This document shows positions 47,303-58,520 of a DNA stretch of 64,000 nucleotides, in pieces. The stretch comes from Rhyzopertha dominica (Eukaryota > Arthropoda > Insecta > Coleoptera > Bostrichidae), in NCBI GenBank assembly GCA_025024175.1, contig QCXZ01000075.1, forward strand, positions 3,348,001 through 3,412,000, read 5' to 3'. Every line of letters begins with the position of its first letter. Position 1 is the stretch's first letter. The notes beneath the pieces were generated by a model. It did not search any database and was not told the origin of the DNA. It saw only the letters and a list, made by a program, of their open reading frames with translations. The position numbers and the translations under genes were made by a program.

Positions 47303-48266
47303 TCACCGCCAAAACGCTTCCATCCAAGGTTATTCAACTTGTGACGTCAAGTGTCATGTAAACATTACCGAGGACCGTGCTGTTTAATGGTGTAGTATCA
47401 TTATTGTATTGAAAAAGCCTTTGTGTGGTGTTTATGGAATGGACGGTGTAAGAGGTCGCACCAAAATATGATTTGTGTAGTTTTACAAGCATCTATTATG
47501 TATGGAAAACAAAACAAGTGTTGTTTTGTACATGGTTATAAAAGTACTTCAGTCAGTACGGCTAACAAATTTTTTGTAACCGTATGAAAAAGTTGTTTAA
47601 AGCTCCTTGACGTGATATGCCGACAAAATTTGTTTTTCTGTTGTGAAGATCATCTTAATTCTTACTGTAAGTTTTATTATCCTTTTTGGGGTTATAAGTG
47701 TTTACCATTCAGTTTCCATTTTGTTATAGCTTGAAGGGGATATGAAAAATTATATGCATTTTAAGTTGATAGAGGGAAATGTTATAATAAAGAACGACGT
47801 TGTTCCCCATATATTCGACTGTTAGCCAGACCGGAATGGCAACTTATATTTATTCTGACCTCTAAGATAAATGTCAAGTTTAGGGTACATTTTTATTCTT
47901 ACATTTTTATGTTTACAAATAGTATGTTTCCAACAACTCACTGTGATCAAATTATCAATGCTAAGTTAATTTGATAAAAAGTTTACTTATATTATTGCTT
48001 TTACGTTCCTCATTTCCGCCGCGTGGAACCGCTCGTCGCTGTACACAAATTCCATAACAATGAACATGCCTTCACAAGTCATAACTTGTAAGTATTTCAC
48101 TTTTTCTTGGCGTATTTTAATTCGCTTGTCACAAAATGAACGCAGCAACAAACTGATAAATTGACGGACTGAGGCTCACGCGTGACGCGCTGACCCCAGA
48201 TGTAAACAAGCGGCCATTTACAAAACACCTGACGTCACGGCCAATATGTTCGAGTTTTGGCGGTCC
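47303..48266 (+). mobile_element. THAP-encoding element between inverted repeats
   Basis: ACCGCCAAAAC at 47305-47315 is matched by its complement at about 48255-48265. Further inward, TGACGTCA followed by AGTG or GGTG and TGTAAA occurs in both arms at the same order (about 47341 and 48231). The arms are roughly 50-60 bp and imperfect. Inside is a broken THAP-domain gene. THAP DNA-binding domains at the N-terminus are a hallmark of P-type transposases, so a P-superfamily-like, internally deleted element is the best guess. No target duplication was established. Confidence 0.5.
47498..47830 (+). pseudogene. THAP-domain gene, broken
   Basis: From ATG 47498 the plus strand reads MYGKQNKCCFVHGYKSTS, then ANKFFVTV, a TGA, KSCLKLL and NLFFCCEDHL. 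This is the C2CH zinc-binding pattern of a THAP domain (C..C...H and C..H near the end; CCEDH is a typical close). A donor-like site (ACT/GTAAGT, 47667) and acceptor (TTATAG, 47729) enclose a 63-base intron candidate. After it comes LEGDMKNYMHFKLIEGNV and NDVVPHIFDC, the usual continuation of insect THAP proteins. The TGA and a mismatch of phase across the intron show it is dead. No transposase core follows. Confidence 0.7.
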
Positions 48267-48269
48267 CTT

Positions 48270-48890
48270 TATATATTCACATTTTTAATATTAAAAATAC
48301 ACACCTTACGATCCATTTTTTCGAATTTATAAGCTGTCACAACTGTTATGTGGATTAGATGCTACCTATTAATATGCAATTTAATAAAATATAAATACAT
48401 GGCAAATACCCAATTGGACCACTAACAATATGCGTGTTGTCTACGGCCTGTTATCATCATGATGCGAAAGGAACAAAATAATTATGCATTTATGATTCTG
48501 CGCTTCCATCCCCTGTTAGAGGGTAAGGTATAGCAGATGAGTCATCGGAATTATTTAGGGAGATTCCCGCTCTAGGGCATGGTTTGAGTGGGTATAAATC
48601 AAACTTTAGGAAATTAATTTTCTATTTCAGCACGTACAGATGTGCCTATAGCACATTCCAAATAGCTTATCAAAATTATTGTACTTATGTGGCTGCATTT
48701 CATGTAAGAAAAGAACTTCATGATAATAATATGATAGTGAACGAGTTTATTTTCCGGTAGTCAACATAAGGATTCTTGGTAACATTTGATACACTTGCAG
48801 TGCTTACATCCATGAAAAAGAGTAATTTTTAACTGTGATTTAATTTGGAAGTTACTTGATCTAGATCCTGTTGGCTTCCCAACTCGATAT
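48270..48890. other. AT-rich non-coding stretch
   Basis: I see no gene here. Confidence 0.5.
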
Positions 48891-48909
48891 AATTATCAGT
48901 TTTTTTGGC

Positions 48910-49310
48910 CAAATCGATGGTATCTGAGTGACATGGAAAAAGGTAAAATCCTAGCTTTAATCACCAAAAAATTGCTTAAAGAATTAACCGGTCTCGTAAG
49001 AATGTCGTCACTTATTTGCGAAACCCCGAACAGTATGGCAACAACAAGAAAGGTGGTCCTAAGGAAAAATTTCGCCCAGAGCTGCAAGAATAATTATTAT
49101 TAAAAAGTAAAAAAAACCCATATGTGCGGGTTTGATGTTTCAAAATGGACTATAGGGAGGGTTCTGAAGAAAAGTGAACACATTGTACGCTGAAAACTAA
49201 CAAAATGTCCGAGTCTTCTTCCTCACCATAAAACAGCTCGTTTGGAATCTGCTCGTGAGAATATGAATCGAAATTGGGAAAATGTAAACCATAACTTTAC
49301 AAACGACCCT
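48910..49310 (+). pseudogene. Tc1-like transposase, N-terminal remnant
   Basis: Plus strand, in changing frames: LSDMEKGKILAL, then the second helix and linker LRNPEQYGNNKKGGPKEKF, and further on LPHHKTARLESARENM with NWENV. This is the paired-type helix-turn-helix and linker of a Tc1 transposase, in which the GGPKEK hinge is characteristic. The catalytic DDE domain is absent after about 49310 and no terminal repeats were found. Confidence 0.72.
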
Positions 49311-49429
49311 TATTATTTTCGTTTCTTTTATCCTTATTGTTAGTTGCATTAATTTATGTTTGCATTTGGCGAAGAAAAACTTAAAATTCAGGATGGTGCT
49401 CCCCAGTTTATCTTGGCATTGCTTTGCTC

Positions 49430-49890
49430 GACGCTAAAACCATATTGTTCCTCGACGAGCTGGTTCAGAAGCCGACGTATCCATCGACCATTGCGATAAA
49501 ACGGCGCAGGAACCTCACGAACAATTGCTTCCGCGAAAATCTCGTTAGAATACAGCCGTGATCGCGTTGAATATTCCTTTATTAAAACGAAACTTTTCGG
49601 CCTGGCGACTCTCCTTCTCGGAATCTAAGTGAATCCGGCCCGCGGATCGCCCCGTGCAAACAATCGCCGAGTCAATATTCCGAAGTATGTATTGTTGGGC
49701 GGCATGGGAGCGGAATCAAATTGGATTAAGCGTTTTAATACACCTAAGCAAAAATAATAATGGCCGCGAGTGTTGCCCAGATGGCCATGAAAATTATTGT
49801 GGCAGAAATGCGCTCGGCCTTCGGTCTTTTCCTTTAAGAGCACTCGTAACCGATTTTCGAGTGACTATAGAGCAGCTGTTGATGTGAAAC
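49430..49890. promoter_or_regulatory. CpG-richer non-repeat block
   Basis: CpG-rich and repeat-free. The frames at 49625-49887 on both strands have no domain. Candidate regulatory block. Confidence 0.3.
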
Positions 49891-50389
49891 GCGAAACAAT
49901 AAAAAGCTGGTCACGAATTGTTGAATTCCAGTTAAATGGTGAAGGATATGTACGCGGTTAATGGCAAAAACTTTTGTGTTCCGTAGATATTGAAACCAAA
50001 GTTCAAACAGATAAGGATATTAACTCTGCTTCTCGGCACAATGGTTTATATCGTTATTAAGCAATTTTTGTGATAATTATCTACATGGGAAACAAAAAAT
50101 ATGTCCGTAAACAGCGGTAGTTACCACTAGAAAACAGTCGTAGTTAATAGACATTTTTCTCATTATAATACTAAAACTCCCTTGGGTGGACTTGATCAAA
50201 ATTGTGTTTGCTCTACTTAAAGAATCATAACTTTCTAAGGACAAATCAACATGCCATCAAAGCTATTTTGGTTGACATTCTGTAGAAAACAAATTCAGCA
50301 AGAAGGTGAAGCAATAAATCACTAAGTGGCATACCTACGTTCATACAATCTTGCAAGCATCGTGATTCCAAAGTTTTGGGAAAAAATCA

Positions 50390-50903
50390 TTGGCTGGATT
50401 GAGTGACAAAAATGGATGTAACAAAGCAGGTCATGGAAATAAAATGTCACCCTTCAAGCCATCTAAACAAGCAATGCCAAAGTTTTTGTTTATGCTTTGT
50501 ATAATGTCTTATAAAATTGATCTTCGTCTAGGTATTTATACTCTCGTTGACCTAATGTCAAAGCGAGACATTGTCAACACTTATCGAATCAAAACATAAG
50601 ATATCATGTACAAACTTTGTTTTCAATCAGTTAAGAGGGGTTAGACTAATTGACACAGCTCAACACAAAATTGGAACGTTACAGCGAAAACTGAACAAAA
50701 CACGGTGTTTAGGACCCTACCAAGTAGGAATATTGCTCAAAGCTCCAAAATACATAGAAGCTCAATTAGAGAGGATTCCTTTTCGCCCACAAGTTGATTG
50801 TGATAGAGACGAAAGATATTTCACATTATCTAACAGTGAGATAAAGGAAATTGATGGTTTTTACACAGATGATTACGAAAATGTCCCTAATGATGTTAAA
50901 TGA
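50390..50903 (+). pseudogene. coding-like remnant of unknown family
   Basis: Two overlapping frames follow each other on the plus strand: 50390-50599 (FKPSKQAMPKFLFMLCIMSY, LRLGIYTLVDLMSKRDIVN) and 50571-50903 (SCTNFVFNQL, KIGTLQRKLNKTRCLGPYQV, then an acidic tail EIKEIDGFYTDDYENVPNDV). The change of frame near 50580, the even amino-acid use and the length in such AT-rich DNA suggest one decayed gene with a frameshift. I do not recognise a family. No terminal repeats or splice sites help. A chance open region cannot be excluded. Confidence 0.35.
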
Positions 50904-51700
50904 AAAGCAAAAAAATAAGGGACTGGTATGAGCCCAACAGCTTCAACTTTGTAGGCAATATCTATCTATCTGGTCTATAATAATTGATGTATGAGAAGCA
51001 GAAAATGAGAAACAATTGCGCCGCCATATTTCTAGACAAATCGAAAATAATAAAATGTTTTTATAAGATTATAAATATTAAATCGTCTTGAAATCCATCA
51101 TATTTTGCCCAGACACTTGCTTTTGGCCTGGAGTTGTCAAGTAGCTAGGCAAGTTACCACCAACAGGAGGAGAGTACCTTGAAGCTTTTTTGGGCTTTAT
51201 GTGACTGACGATTTAATCCTTAGAAGTGTAAGAATCAAACCAACCTCTCTTGGCTCATATATTTTTTATGGGGAGGGGTTCATTTATACCAGGCAGTTCA
51301 TAGTTATTCAGGATAATAGATCGCACAGGCGGGCATCATTATTACTCAACATTCCCACATAATGCAATTGAGACCGCTGTCTTGTCGAAGTTTTTCAGTC
51401 TTGTCATCGCGGACATTGTTGACTGCATTCACTGACTAGCAAACAAGGCAATCACTTTGGTGCCTTCGCAGATTATCAATAGATGGAGCTGTATGCGTAC
51501 GACTGTATGAATAAGCCTTGTAGTATTCTTCAGGATTGACTTAGATTTAGATTTATATTCAAAATTAGCGAACAATTTTTTTTATAATCTGCCAGTAGAG
51601 CAATATTGTATCTGTCGGTTTAAACTAGATCTTCGACTGCTGGCTTAGACTGTTACGACCGTGGATTTATACTTGAGAGATTGCCCGACCTCACACCACT
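50904..51700. other. AT-rich non-coding stretch
   Basis: I see no gene here. Confidence 0.45.
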
Positions 51701-51759
51701 GGTTCAAAGTAATTTGAAAGGAAAGACATACGTGACATCCGTACTCAAAAACAGCAAGA

Positions 51760-52085
51760 TTTTCGCCAGTATCCGTATTTTTTAATGTTTTGAAACAACG
51801 GTCATCATTTTTAAAATTTATTGTAAATACTGCATTTTGTGGAGGTTAAATTTACTGATGCAGGTAATAACCAGGGATTTTTGTTATTGTAGGGCTGCCA
51901 ACCACTAAAAACGGGGATACGGACGTTTCGACCCTGAGTAAAATTTCTCATGCACGTGTTTTTTTCCTCAAGTTTCAATGTAGTTAATTTAATTTTGAAA
52001 AATATTTTGTCATTGCTCTTAATGTCATTCGTATTGTTGCAGAAAAACATGGTGGTTTTTTGCCCACTTTTTGATAATCTCATAA
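51760..52085 (-). repeat. possible pLTR of a second Penelope-like family
   Basis: On the minus strand the words TGAGAAATTTTACTCA (hairpin TGAG/CTCA) and GGGTCGAAACGTCC occur at about 51918-51955. CGAAACGTC is the 3' half of the minimal hammerhead found in Penelope-like pLTRs and also in copies A-C. The 5' core cannot be matched convincingly. The overlapping minus-strand frame (52083-51811) has no known domain. Confidence 0.3.
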
Positions 52086-52489
52086 TACAGAAACATTATA
52101 TAAGTACCTAAAATCAAGGAGACATATACTGACAAAAGTTAGGTGGAAACGGATAAAAATAAGCCCATGTTAGGAAATTAAATGTTATACCTGTTTAGGA
52201 TTTCTTTCATATGTAGGAAAACTTCTAGACACGATGGATATTAGAATGCCTAAATATATTTACTTTTTGTTTTTCAATTTGATAGTCTAAGACTAAATTA
52301 ATCGGCATACTATAAGCTTTTCTAATACAAAGACTTAATATGCAAAAATTAGATAAATTTGAGGAGCTAAGACGAAACCAGGTATGTGCAAATACGCTGC
52401 TGATTGTTCTTTCAAGTAAAATACTGGCCGTGAACTATGTTAAGAAAGCAAAGACCAGTTACTCAGTTTCCTATTGAAATGTGGATGTG

Positions 52490-52660
52490 TACAAGAGAAC
52501 TTTTAATGATAAACAAGATAAACAACGACAACACTGAAGAATTGCATTGCGGTTTTCAAAGTACTCGTGGTAATTCGCTTCCAAATATTTGCCAGTTTAT
52601 GAATAATTAAAAAACAAACAATAGTTTCTGCCTAGATATGAGGTTTCACAATTGTTATTA
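52490..52660 (+). pseudogene. possible reverse transcriptase scrap
   Basis: Plus strand reads NTEELHCGFQSTRGNSLPNI, similar to the RT finger motif EEQ.GFR.GR.T.D.IF, then a stop and FCLDMRF. Too short and too diverged for certainty. Confidence 0.35.
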
Positions 52661-52879
52661 GGAGTTAAACCTTAAGTAATAATAATGGTGCGATCTCAAC
52701 ACGGATGAGAAATATCGTAGAAAGCTGTGATAGAATATTTCATTTAAAAAGGTATACTTGGGTTAAATAAAAATCTGTAGCCCCACTTTACACTTTAGGG
52801 TAACGTACCAGGGATTAGAATCTTATCATTTTAAATTCTGTTATGTCTGTGGAAAGTCCGTTTAAATAAACACCCATAA

Positions 52880-53560
52880 TTCTCACTTTATACGATACAC
52901 GAGTCGGATTAACCGAGACTGCGACCAAACAAGCAAACAAACCTGCGTACAAAAATCACAAAAATAATATCGCCTTGTGTTATATCATTTCCGCCGCTCC
53001 CGATTATTTATTCAGCGTATCCCAACTGTTCAAACAAACTTTATCCGTCTCGAAAATTTCCGCCTAAAACAGCTCTAATTAATTCGCCGCTGCACGGCCC
53101 GTAATGAACGCGTTGTTGCTATTTGCGTTGCACAATCGCGTCACACAGAAACCCACGAAATTTATTGTCGGCCTACCGAATCCGCGAGGTAAACAGGGCG
53201 GTCCGCCGACAGATGGCGGCTCTTTCATCCAGTGTGCGCTGTTTTCAAAACGCGGCCCCCTAATCTACACGTCGTAAATTTTTAAAACAGGTAGGAAACG
53301 ACGCGCGGCGAACATAAAATAATTTCATAATAAAATGTTAATCTCGCCCTATCTAACGTGTGCGCTTCTAATTAAGACGTTTAGAGCGGGCATAAAACGC
53401 GGCCTGGTAGAACGCGCAGTGGCGAGGATCAACAGGAATTTTAATTTTTATAACGACATATTTGTCGGTTGTTGCGCGCAAGTGAGCGACATCGGGCGAG
53501 CCGTGGAAACGTTACCGGATTTCACAGTGCGGACGAGAATTCGTTCTTTAGCTTGATTTC
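52880..53560. promoter_or_regulatory. CpG-richer non-repeat block
   Basis: A long CpG-rich, repeat-free block immediately left of a LINE. The frame at 53335-53556 has no domain. Candidate regulatory block. Confidence 0.3.
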
Positions 53561-53922
53561 TTGCGTGAACGCAAGGAAATTGCGCTTTAGTCAGTGCAGT
53601 TCACTCCCGTATATAGCGAGGTTAGGGGTACCGCAAGGCTCTGATTTGGGGCCCCTGCTATTTCTCATTTTTATCAACGATGTAGGTGATGTTTTAGACT
53701 GCGAAAAACTTCTGTTTGCCGATGGCCTTAAACTTTGTAGCAATATCAATGTCTTTGAACAAACCCTTGAGCTACAAAAAAGCATCGACAATCTTAGGAC
53801 TTGGTGTTGTAAAATAATCCAGTCATTTTTCAATTTCTCATTCTGCAGCGTTGTAATGCCGTGCCGGCTAAAAAAGTTACAAAAATATACAATAATGAAA
53901 AATACAGAAATATTAAACTTTA

Positions 53923-53923
<1 letters not shown>

Positions 53924-53972
<49 letters not shown>
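53924..53972. repeat. (TA)n microsatellite
   Basis: An uninterrupted TA run of about 24 units lies just beyond the stop of the CXC-protein frame, inside the inserted element. Confidence 0.95.
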
Positions 53973-53974
<2 letters not shown>

Positions 53975-53980
53975 TTTTCA

Positions 53981-54620
53981 TCATTCATTGTCAACATCTT
54001 CAGTTTCTATATTATTAACAAATGCTGACAAAACGTGGAGTGGACTTATTCCTATATTTAAGTCGATCTCTTCATCGTTTTCATCATTGGCTGACTCTCC
54101 GTTTAAGCATGACTGGCCACGGCAATGTCCACAAACGTTTGAACATCTTAATCCAATTTTTTTGCATCCACATTTGCCGCCACAACTTTTTGTACAATTA
54201 CAAGAGTTTGTGTTCAGTAGATCATCGGGTGCTGGCGGTAATAAAGTTGTTATTGGCTGCAGTATATTATTTTTTAATTCCCAACGCCAATGTTCTGGAT
54301 CAATCTCTCTTCCTAGCCAGGTTTGTATTTGATAATACACTCGATAAATATGTTGTTGAGGTGGTAATAATGGAAATTTCACATCTGTGATTTGTTTTGC
54401 GAGTTTAGCAAGGCTACAGTATCTGTAATTATCTATCGAATGTGCTGATTTTGGACCACCATACATTGCTAATAGAACACCCAAACCTCTATGAGATAAG
54501 TATATTTTTCACAAAACGCCCAAGTATCAGATAAAAGTTTTGAAGACACTTCAAAACATGAATAAAAAGCATTAATAGAGCTCACGCCTTGGTGTATGGT
54601 ATACAATATCATATGTGAGT
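53981..54620 (-). pseudogene. CXC (tesmin/TSO1-like) cysteine-rich protein, C-terminal part
   Basis: An open frame of 167 residues (54484-53981) follows a frameshifted upstream piece (about 54610-54495: NAFYSCFEVSSKLLSDTWAF, CEKYTYLIE). Residues 1-90 contain the block HIYRVYYQIQTWLG, EHWRWELKNNILQP and LPPAPDDLLN. Residues 95-126 hold nine cysteines in the spacing C-x-C-x3-C-x3-C-x-C-x6-C-x3-C-x2-C-x4-C, a CXC zinc-binding motif. The tail is acidic. From memory, similar proteins occur as many near-identical uncharacterised copies in insects and cnidarians; what they do is not known to me. The N-terminal half, presumably larger, is not present, so this copy is a truncated remnant. Confidence 0.75.
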
Positions 54621-55640
54621 GCATTCTAGTCGCTTTCTCAGCGCTCTACTCTGAAAACGGTTAATTTTACAGAAAAATGCAAGAGACATTTTTGTAGATA
54701 AATTCGCGACCTCCGAGTCATATGTCGCGAGATATTTGCGAAAAACTGATTTTTGTGACCTTTTGACCTTTATAACTTTTTTTAGGCGGCACGATATCAA
54801 TGTCGAGTTTTCACATCTTCTCATTATAACGCTGTAATAAAGGTGTATACAAAAATTCAGCTCACTAGGAATTTTTCCGCAGATAAAACCTTAAATGACG
54901 ACTAAAAACCGTTTAGCTCTCAATGCTGATAAGTGTTTTAGGGAACTTATTCTAGGCGACGCAATTCCATAATTTTTTAGTATAGCATAGTGTCTAGGCA
55001 TAGGTACTCGCATTTTGAGTCGTTCTAACAACATTAAAGATTTAGGCTTTTTTTCTCGTTTCATCATTTACTTTCAGTGAACACATTAATATGTACAATC
55101 ATTGTAACGTCAGCATACAAGGCTTTGGGGTTTATCTACAGAAACTGCAAAGAATTTTGGAATACAAATAACAGTATTACTAACCTTATCTATACCTCAT
55201 AAGATCCAAACTCGAATACTGTTCATTGATATGGTATCCTATTCATATTTATCAAAAAATGAGTTCATGGAATTTTTATCTTCCCTACTTGTTGGAGTAT
55301 ATCCGCCCTAGGGTTTTAACCATAGAGAATTACTAAGCATTGCGAAGCGCTTTTATCAAAAATTCAGTTCCTTATTCCTAGAATGTCCTCTAGGCAGCAC
55401 GTTACTTTCTGCTGCTTGTTTAGTAAGACTTGGTTCACCTGTGTCAATTATGTGTAGCAACTTCAATGCCGTTTCCGACATATGTGACATAAATTTTAAT
55501 ACTCTTAGTAACATCTTGAGGATATCATCTGAATATAGTACGGATTTATCCATTTTATCCATTATTTTATCGTATTGTATATCGTATACTTCACTCGTCC
55601 TCTTGCTAAAGCTAGAGTATGTAACATAATTTTAATGAAA

Positions 55641-57150
55641 GATCTGCTCTGTCGGACGGAATCATAGTAAAATTCTGTAACGTCTGGTCATTCAAAATTG
55701 TATTAATAATAATCGTTTGTGACGTAATTTTGGGTGAACTGTAGTTCAATTGACATTATACATTTCGAGAAGTGCTTCAAATAAAAGTTGTTGCCAAATC
55801 AAGTTCTCTGCTCTTTACAATTATTTACCATTATGTAGGGTGTTCTGTTTGTCTGGGCATTAACGAATTATATTTTGACACTGCTCAATTTCAAAAATGA
55901 AGGCCACTTTATGGAAAAACCGCTTTTTTCTCTATTTGACGATCATCATTGAAGTATTTTGAAAATTTTGACCAGAAGTAAATCACCATGTAAAAACATA
56001 AATCATTTACTGTTAATGAATTAGGCTGAAAAATGGTGAACCGAATGTTGCGTTGTTAGCTATTGACATACGTTTAGTAAAATGTTCCACTATCTCAACC
56101 ATGTGGAAAAATAGATAGAAGTTTAAAAAATAAAATTAAAATGAATAGACTTTGTAATAATAATACAATGTACAAAGTACAAAGACATCCGAATTCATCA
56201 GAAAAATAAATGCTTATGATGCTTTAAAAATGCCTCTACCATTTTATTATCAATTTAATAACAAAGCAATCATGACTTCCCAGTTATTCGAAAAATTATG
56301 TTGGGTGGGGGGAAGAAGAAAGCATTCTATTGTCCCACGGATGCAAGAATTCAATTTGGTAAATATTGTCTCTGAAGAAGACTGACATAATGGATAAGGA
56401 TGTATAAATTACTGGGAATTTAAGTGATGATGAAGCGGGTACTCAAAAGAAGTAAATGTCGAAGAAGAAACTTAAATTGAACCAACTAAACTNTAGTACT
56501 ACTTGACAGGACTTTAGCTTAAATCCTCGACTGTCTGTTGACGATCTTAATATTTTTTAAGCATTCAATGNTTGTCTATTGTTGCACTTTGTTAGTATTA
56601 ATTGTTTTGACNGTAGCACTTTACAGGTTCGTTTAATCAAAACTGGAGCTAATTTATTACTGGCTAAATTGTCAGTTTACAAAGATCATACTATATTCAT
56701 TGGTCATAGTTGTGAATACAGCGCAGTACATAATTTGCCATTTTGCATAGTTTTAAATGCAAATTAATTTAAATTAACAGTTGTAATTACATGGCACCTA
56801 TAAATCAATAGATTAATAAAACAAAGAGAGAGTTTAATGAAAAACTCCAGGAACATTTATAAGGCTATGGCCTGAAATAGGATGATGACGTGATTATCTG
56901 CATAATTAAAACATTTTCCTTTCATATTGCAACAGATTTCATTTCAAGAAATAGCGAGAGATGCAATCTAATCCACAATTATATATTTCGTAAGTTAACT
57001 TTTTCAAATGTTACTACTTACTATACGAATTTTAGACCAAATAATATGCAGAGTAAGTTTACTAGTTACCACATTCTTAAAATAGCTGCGCTCGATTGAT
57101 AAAAAATTCTCGAACAATTCTGTTTACTACTGCCTTTAAGTTTAACAAAA
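55641..57150. other. AT-rich non-coding stretch
   Basis: I see no gene. Several N bases fall at 56493-56612. Short frames have no domain. Confidence 0.45.
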
Positions 57151-57560
57151 CTACGCGATATCAAAAACTTTGAATCCATTGTTTCCAATCATTTTTGCAC
57201 CTCGATTTCCACAATTAACCATGAATGAACCCGATTGTTCCACATTTCCGACCTCGTTAAATCCGAAAACCTCAACCGCTATCGCCATCGGGGAATGCAA
57301 TTGACGAAAACAGCACTTAACGTCCAGGTTCTAACAGGAAAAAAATAACGCGCGAAAGCCTACGATTTAATTCAATANCACGTCCAACAATGGACCTCGT
57401 TTGCCAATGGCCGGCTTATTATTTTAATCCGAGCAATAACTGCCGTTTAATGCAGTCCATTGCGAAAATATTTAATTCACAGATTGTTAGGTTTGGACGC
57501 GGCATTGAAGGCGGCTAATACAGTTTTAATGCGTTTTAACGTATTGTAAAGAAGCGATTG
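57150..57560. promoter_or_regulatory. CpG-richer non-repeat block
   Basis: CpG-rich and repeat-free, with CGCGCG and TTTAAT words. Candidate regulatory block. Confidence 0.3.
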
Positions 57561-57639
57561 TGTGTTGTTGGGTTTTGTCCGGTGGCTGGGCAAAGTTGGA
57601 GCAAATGATGGTCGTGATGGAGCTTCGAATTTATGGGTC

Positions 57640-58520
57640 AGTCGAGCCAAATCGTTGCATCATTTTTTTCTTCATCAATAGCTTTCTTTTCGCGCGCAGT
57701 TGTTTTTTCATAATGCGTCAAAGAGTTTCTATAGGAGAAAGGTCGGGAGTACTAGATACCCATTCTAAAAGTAGAATACTGTTGTCGGTGAACCACTGTA
57801 AAGATCTTTCGGATCTTTTGCAGTGCCATCTTGTTGAAAAACAAAATCATTTACTGACGTCAATAACTCGCCCGAGTGGGTAGCGAAGATTCACTTAAGA
57901 TATTTTTCTGTGTTCACAATGCCCTCAATGAAATGTACTTTTCCTGCTCCTCTTGGAGACATTGATCCCCACACCATAATAGATGCTGGAAATTTAACTT
58001 TACTCTCAGACAATCTGGATAATAAATTTAATTTTTTTGCCGAATAACTTTGCTGCGACTGTCGCCTACACAAACTTCAAATCTAGACTTGTCACACCAA
58101 TGTACACTGTTCCCTTGTTCAGAACTCCAAGTTCTAGGTTCTTTTGTCCACTTCAACCGATTTTTCTTTTGTTGCTTTGTTAACAGTGGCTTTTTCTTGG
58201 CCTAGACCATAAAAACACATTTTTGTTGAAAACATTTCCAAAGTTAAAGGCAAAATATTTCCTCTTGTAAGTTCCAAAACCCAATCTTTGTGCTTCCCGG
58301 TGACAAGTGGATCTTGAATCATGTCTTCCTACAGCATCACTCCAAAGTGTGTTTAGTTGACCGTAGTTTGCCCCCCTGATGTTCTGTTTAATTATTCGTT
58401 TCAACGCCCTCCGATCAGTATCAATTAGTGCACTTTTTTCACATACCTCGGTTTAGGCGCGACATTATTGCTTGATTTGAATAACTGCACCACGTTGCGA
58501 ACATTGTATCTTGACAACCA
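57640..58520 (-). pseudogene. Tc1-like transposase, dead
   Basis: Minus strand, reading down. The second helix-turn-helix and linker (TDRRALKRIIKQN, SRSTCHREAQRLGFGTYK) come first, then LTKQQKKNRLKW and PRTWSSEQGNSVHW. D1 lies in WCDKSRFEV (about 58110). The block FPASIMVWGSMSPRGAGKVH follows (57990-57930). D2 lies in FQQDGTA (about 57830) and the third residue, a glutamate, in SSTPDLSPIE (about 57740), then LW-IMKKQLRAK. D2 and E are about 33-34 codons apart, allowing for a frameshift, as in DD34E Tc1 elements. Frames shift at least four times. No flanking inverted repeats were identified. Confidence 0.85.

Larger units (their letters stand above)
53815..54902 (-). mobile_element. inverted-repeat element encoding a CXC-domain protein
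   Basis: About 1.09 kb is inserted in a LINE, with TAAAA on both sides (53810-53814, 54903-54907). Both arms contain, inverted to one another, GTCATTT near the tip, AGCGTTGTAATG or AGCGTTATAATG, and GTGCCGSCTAAAAAA followed by AAGTTA. The left arm appears shortened by an internal deletion. The coding part on the minus strand is the end of a larger cysteine-rich protein. The nested position and arms argue that this multi-copy protein family is carried by a DNA transposon or its non-autonomous relative. Confidence 0.7.
53570..55640 (+). pseudogene. Jockey-type LINE, split by a CXC-protein element
   Basis: The left part (to 53814) holds RT motifs GVPQGSDLGPLLFLIFIND and KLLFADGLKLC, in which the second catalytic Asp of FADD is replaced by Gly. 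It breaks off after the thumb start NLRTWCCK. The right part resumes at 54903-54907 with NRLALNADKC, exactly the next residues expected in this family (WC..NRL.LN..KC). It continues with ALGFIYRNCKEF, RSKLEYCSLIWYP, NHRELLSIAKRFYQKF and, near 55440, SPVSIMCSNFN, in changing frames. The split is therefore a later insertion (53815-54902). The LINE was already 5'-truncated. Confidence 0.85.

Noticed and set aside
53469..54332. 287-codon plus-strand frame, the longest in the window
   Set aside because: It is a chimera: LINE reverse transcriptase up to about 53814, then the inserted element, the (TA)n run read as alternating Tyr/Ile, and finally the antisense of the CXC gene. It is not a gene.
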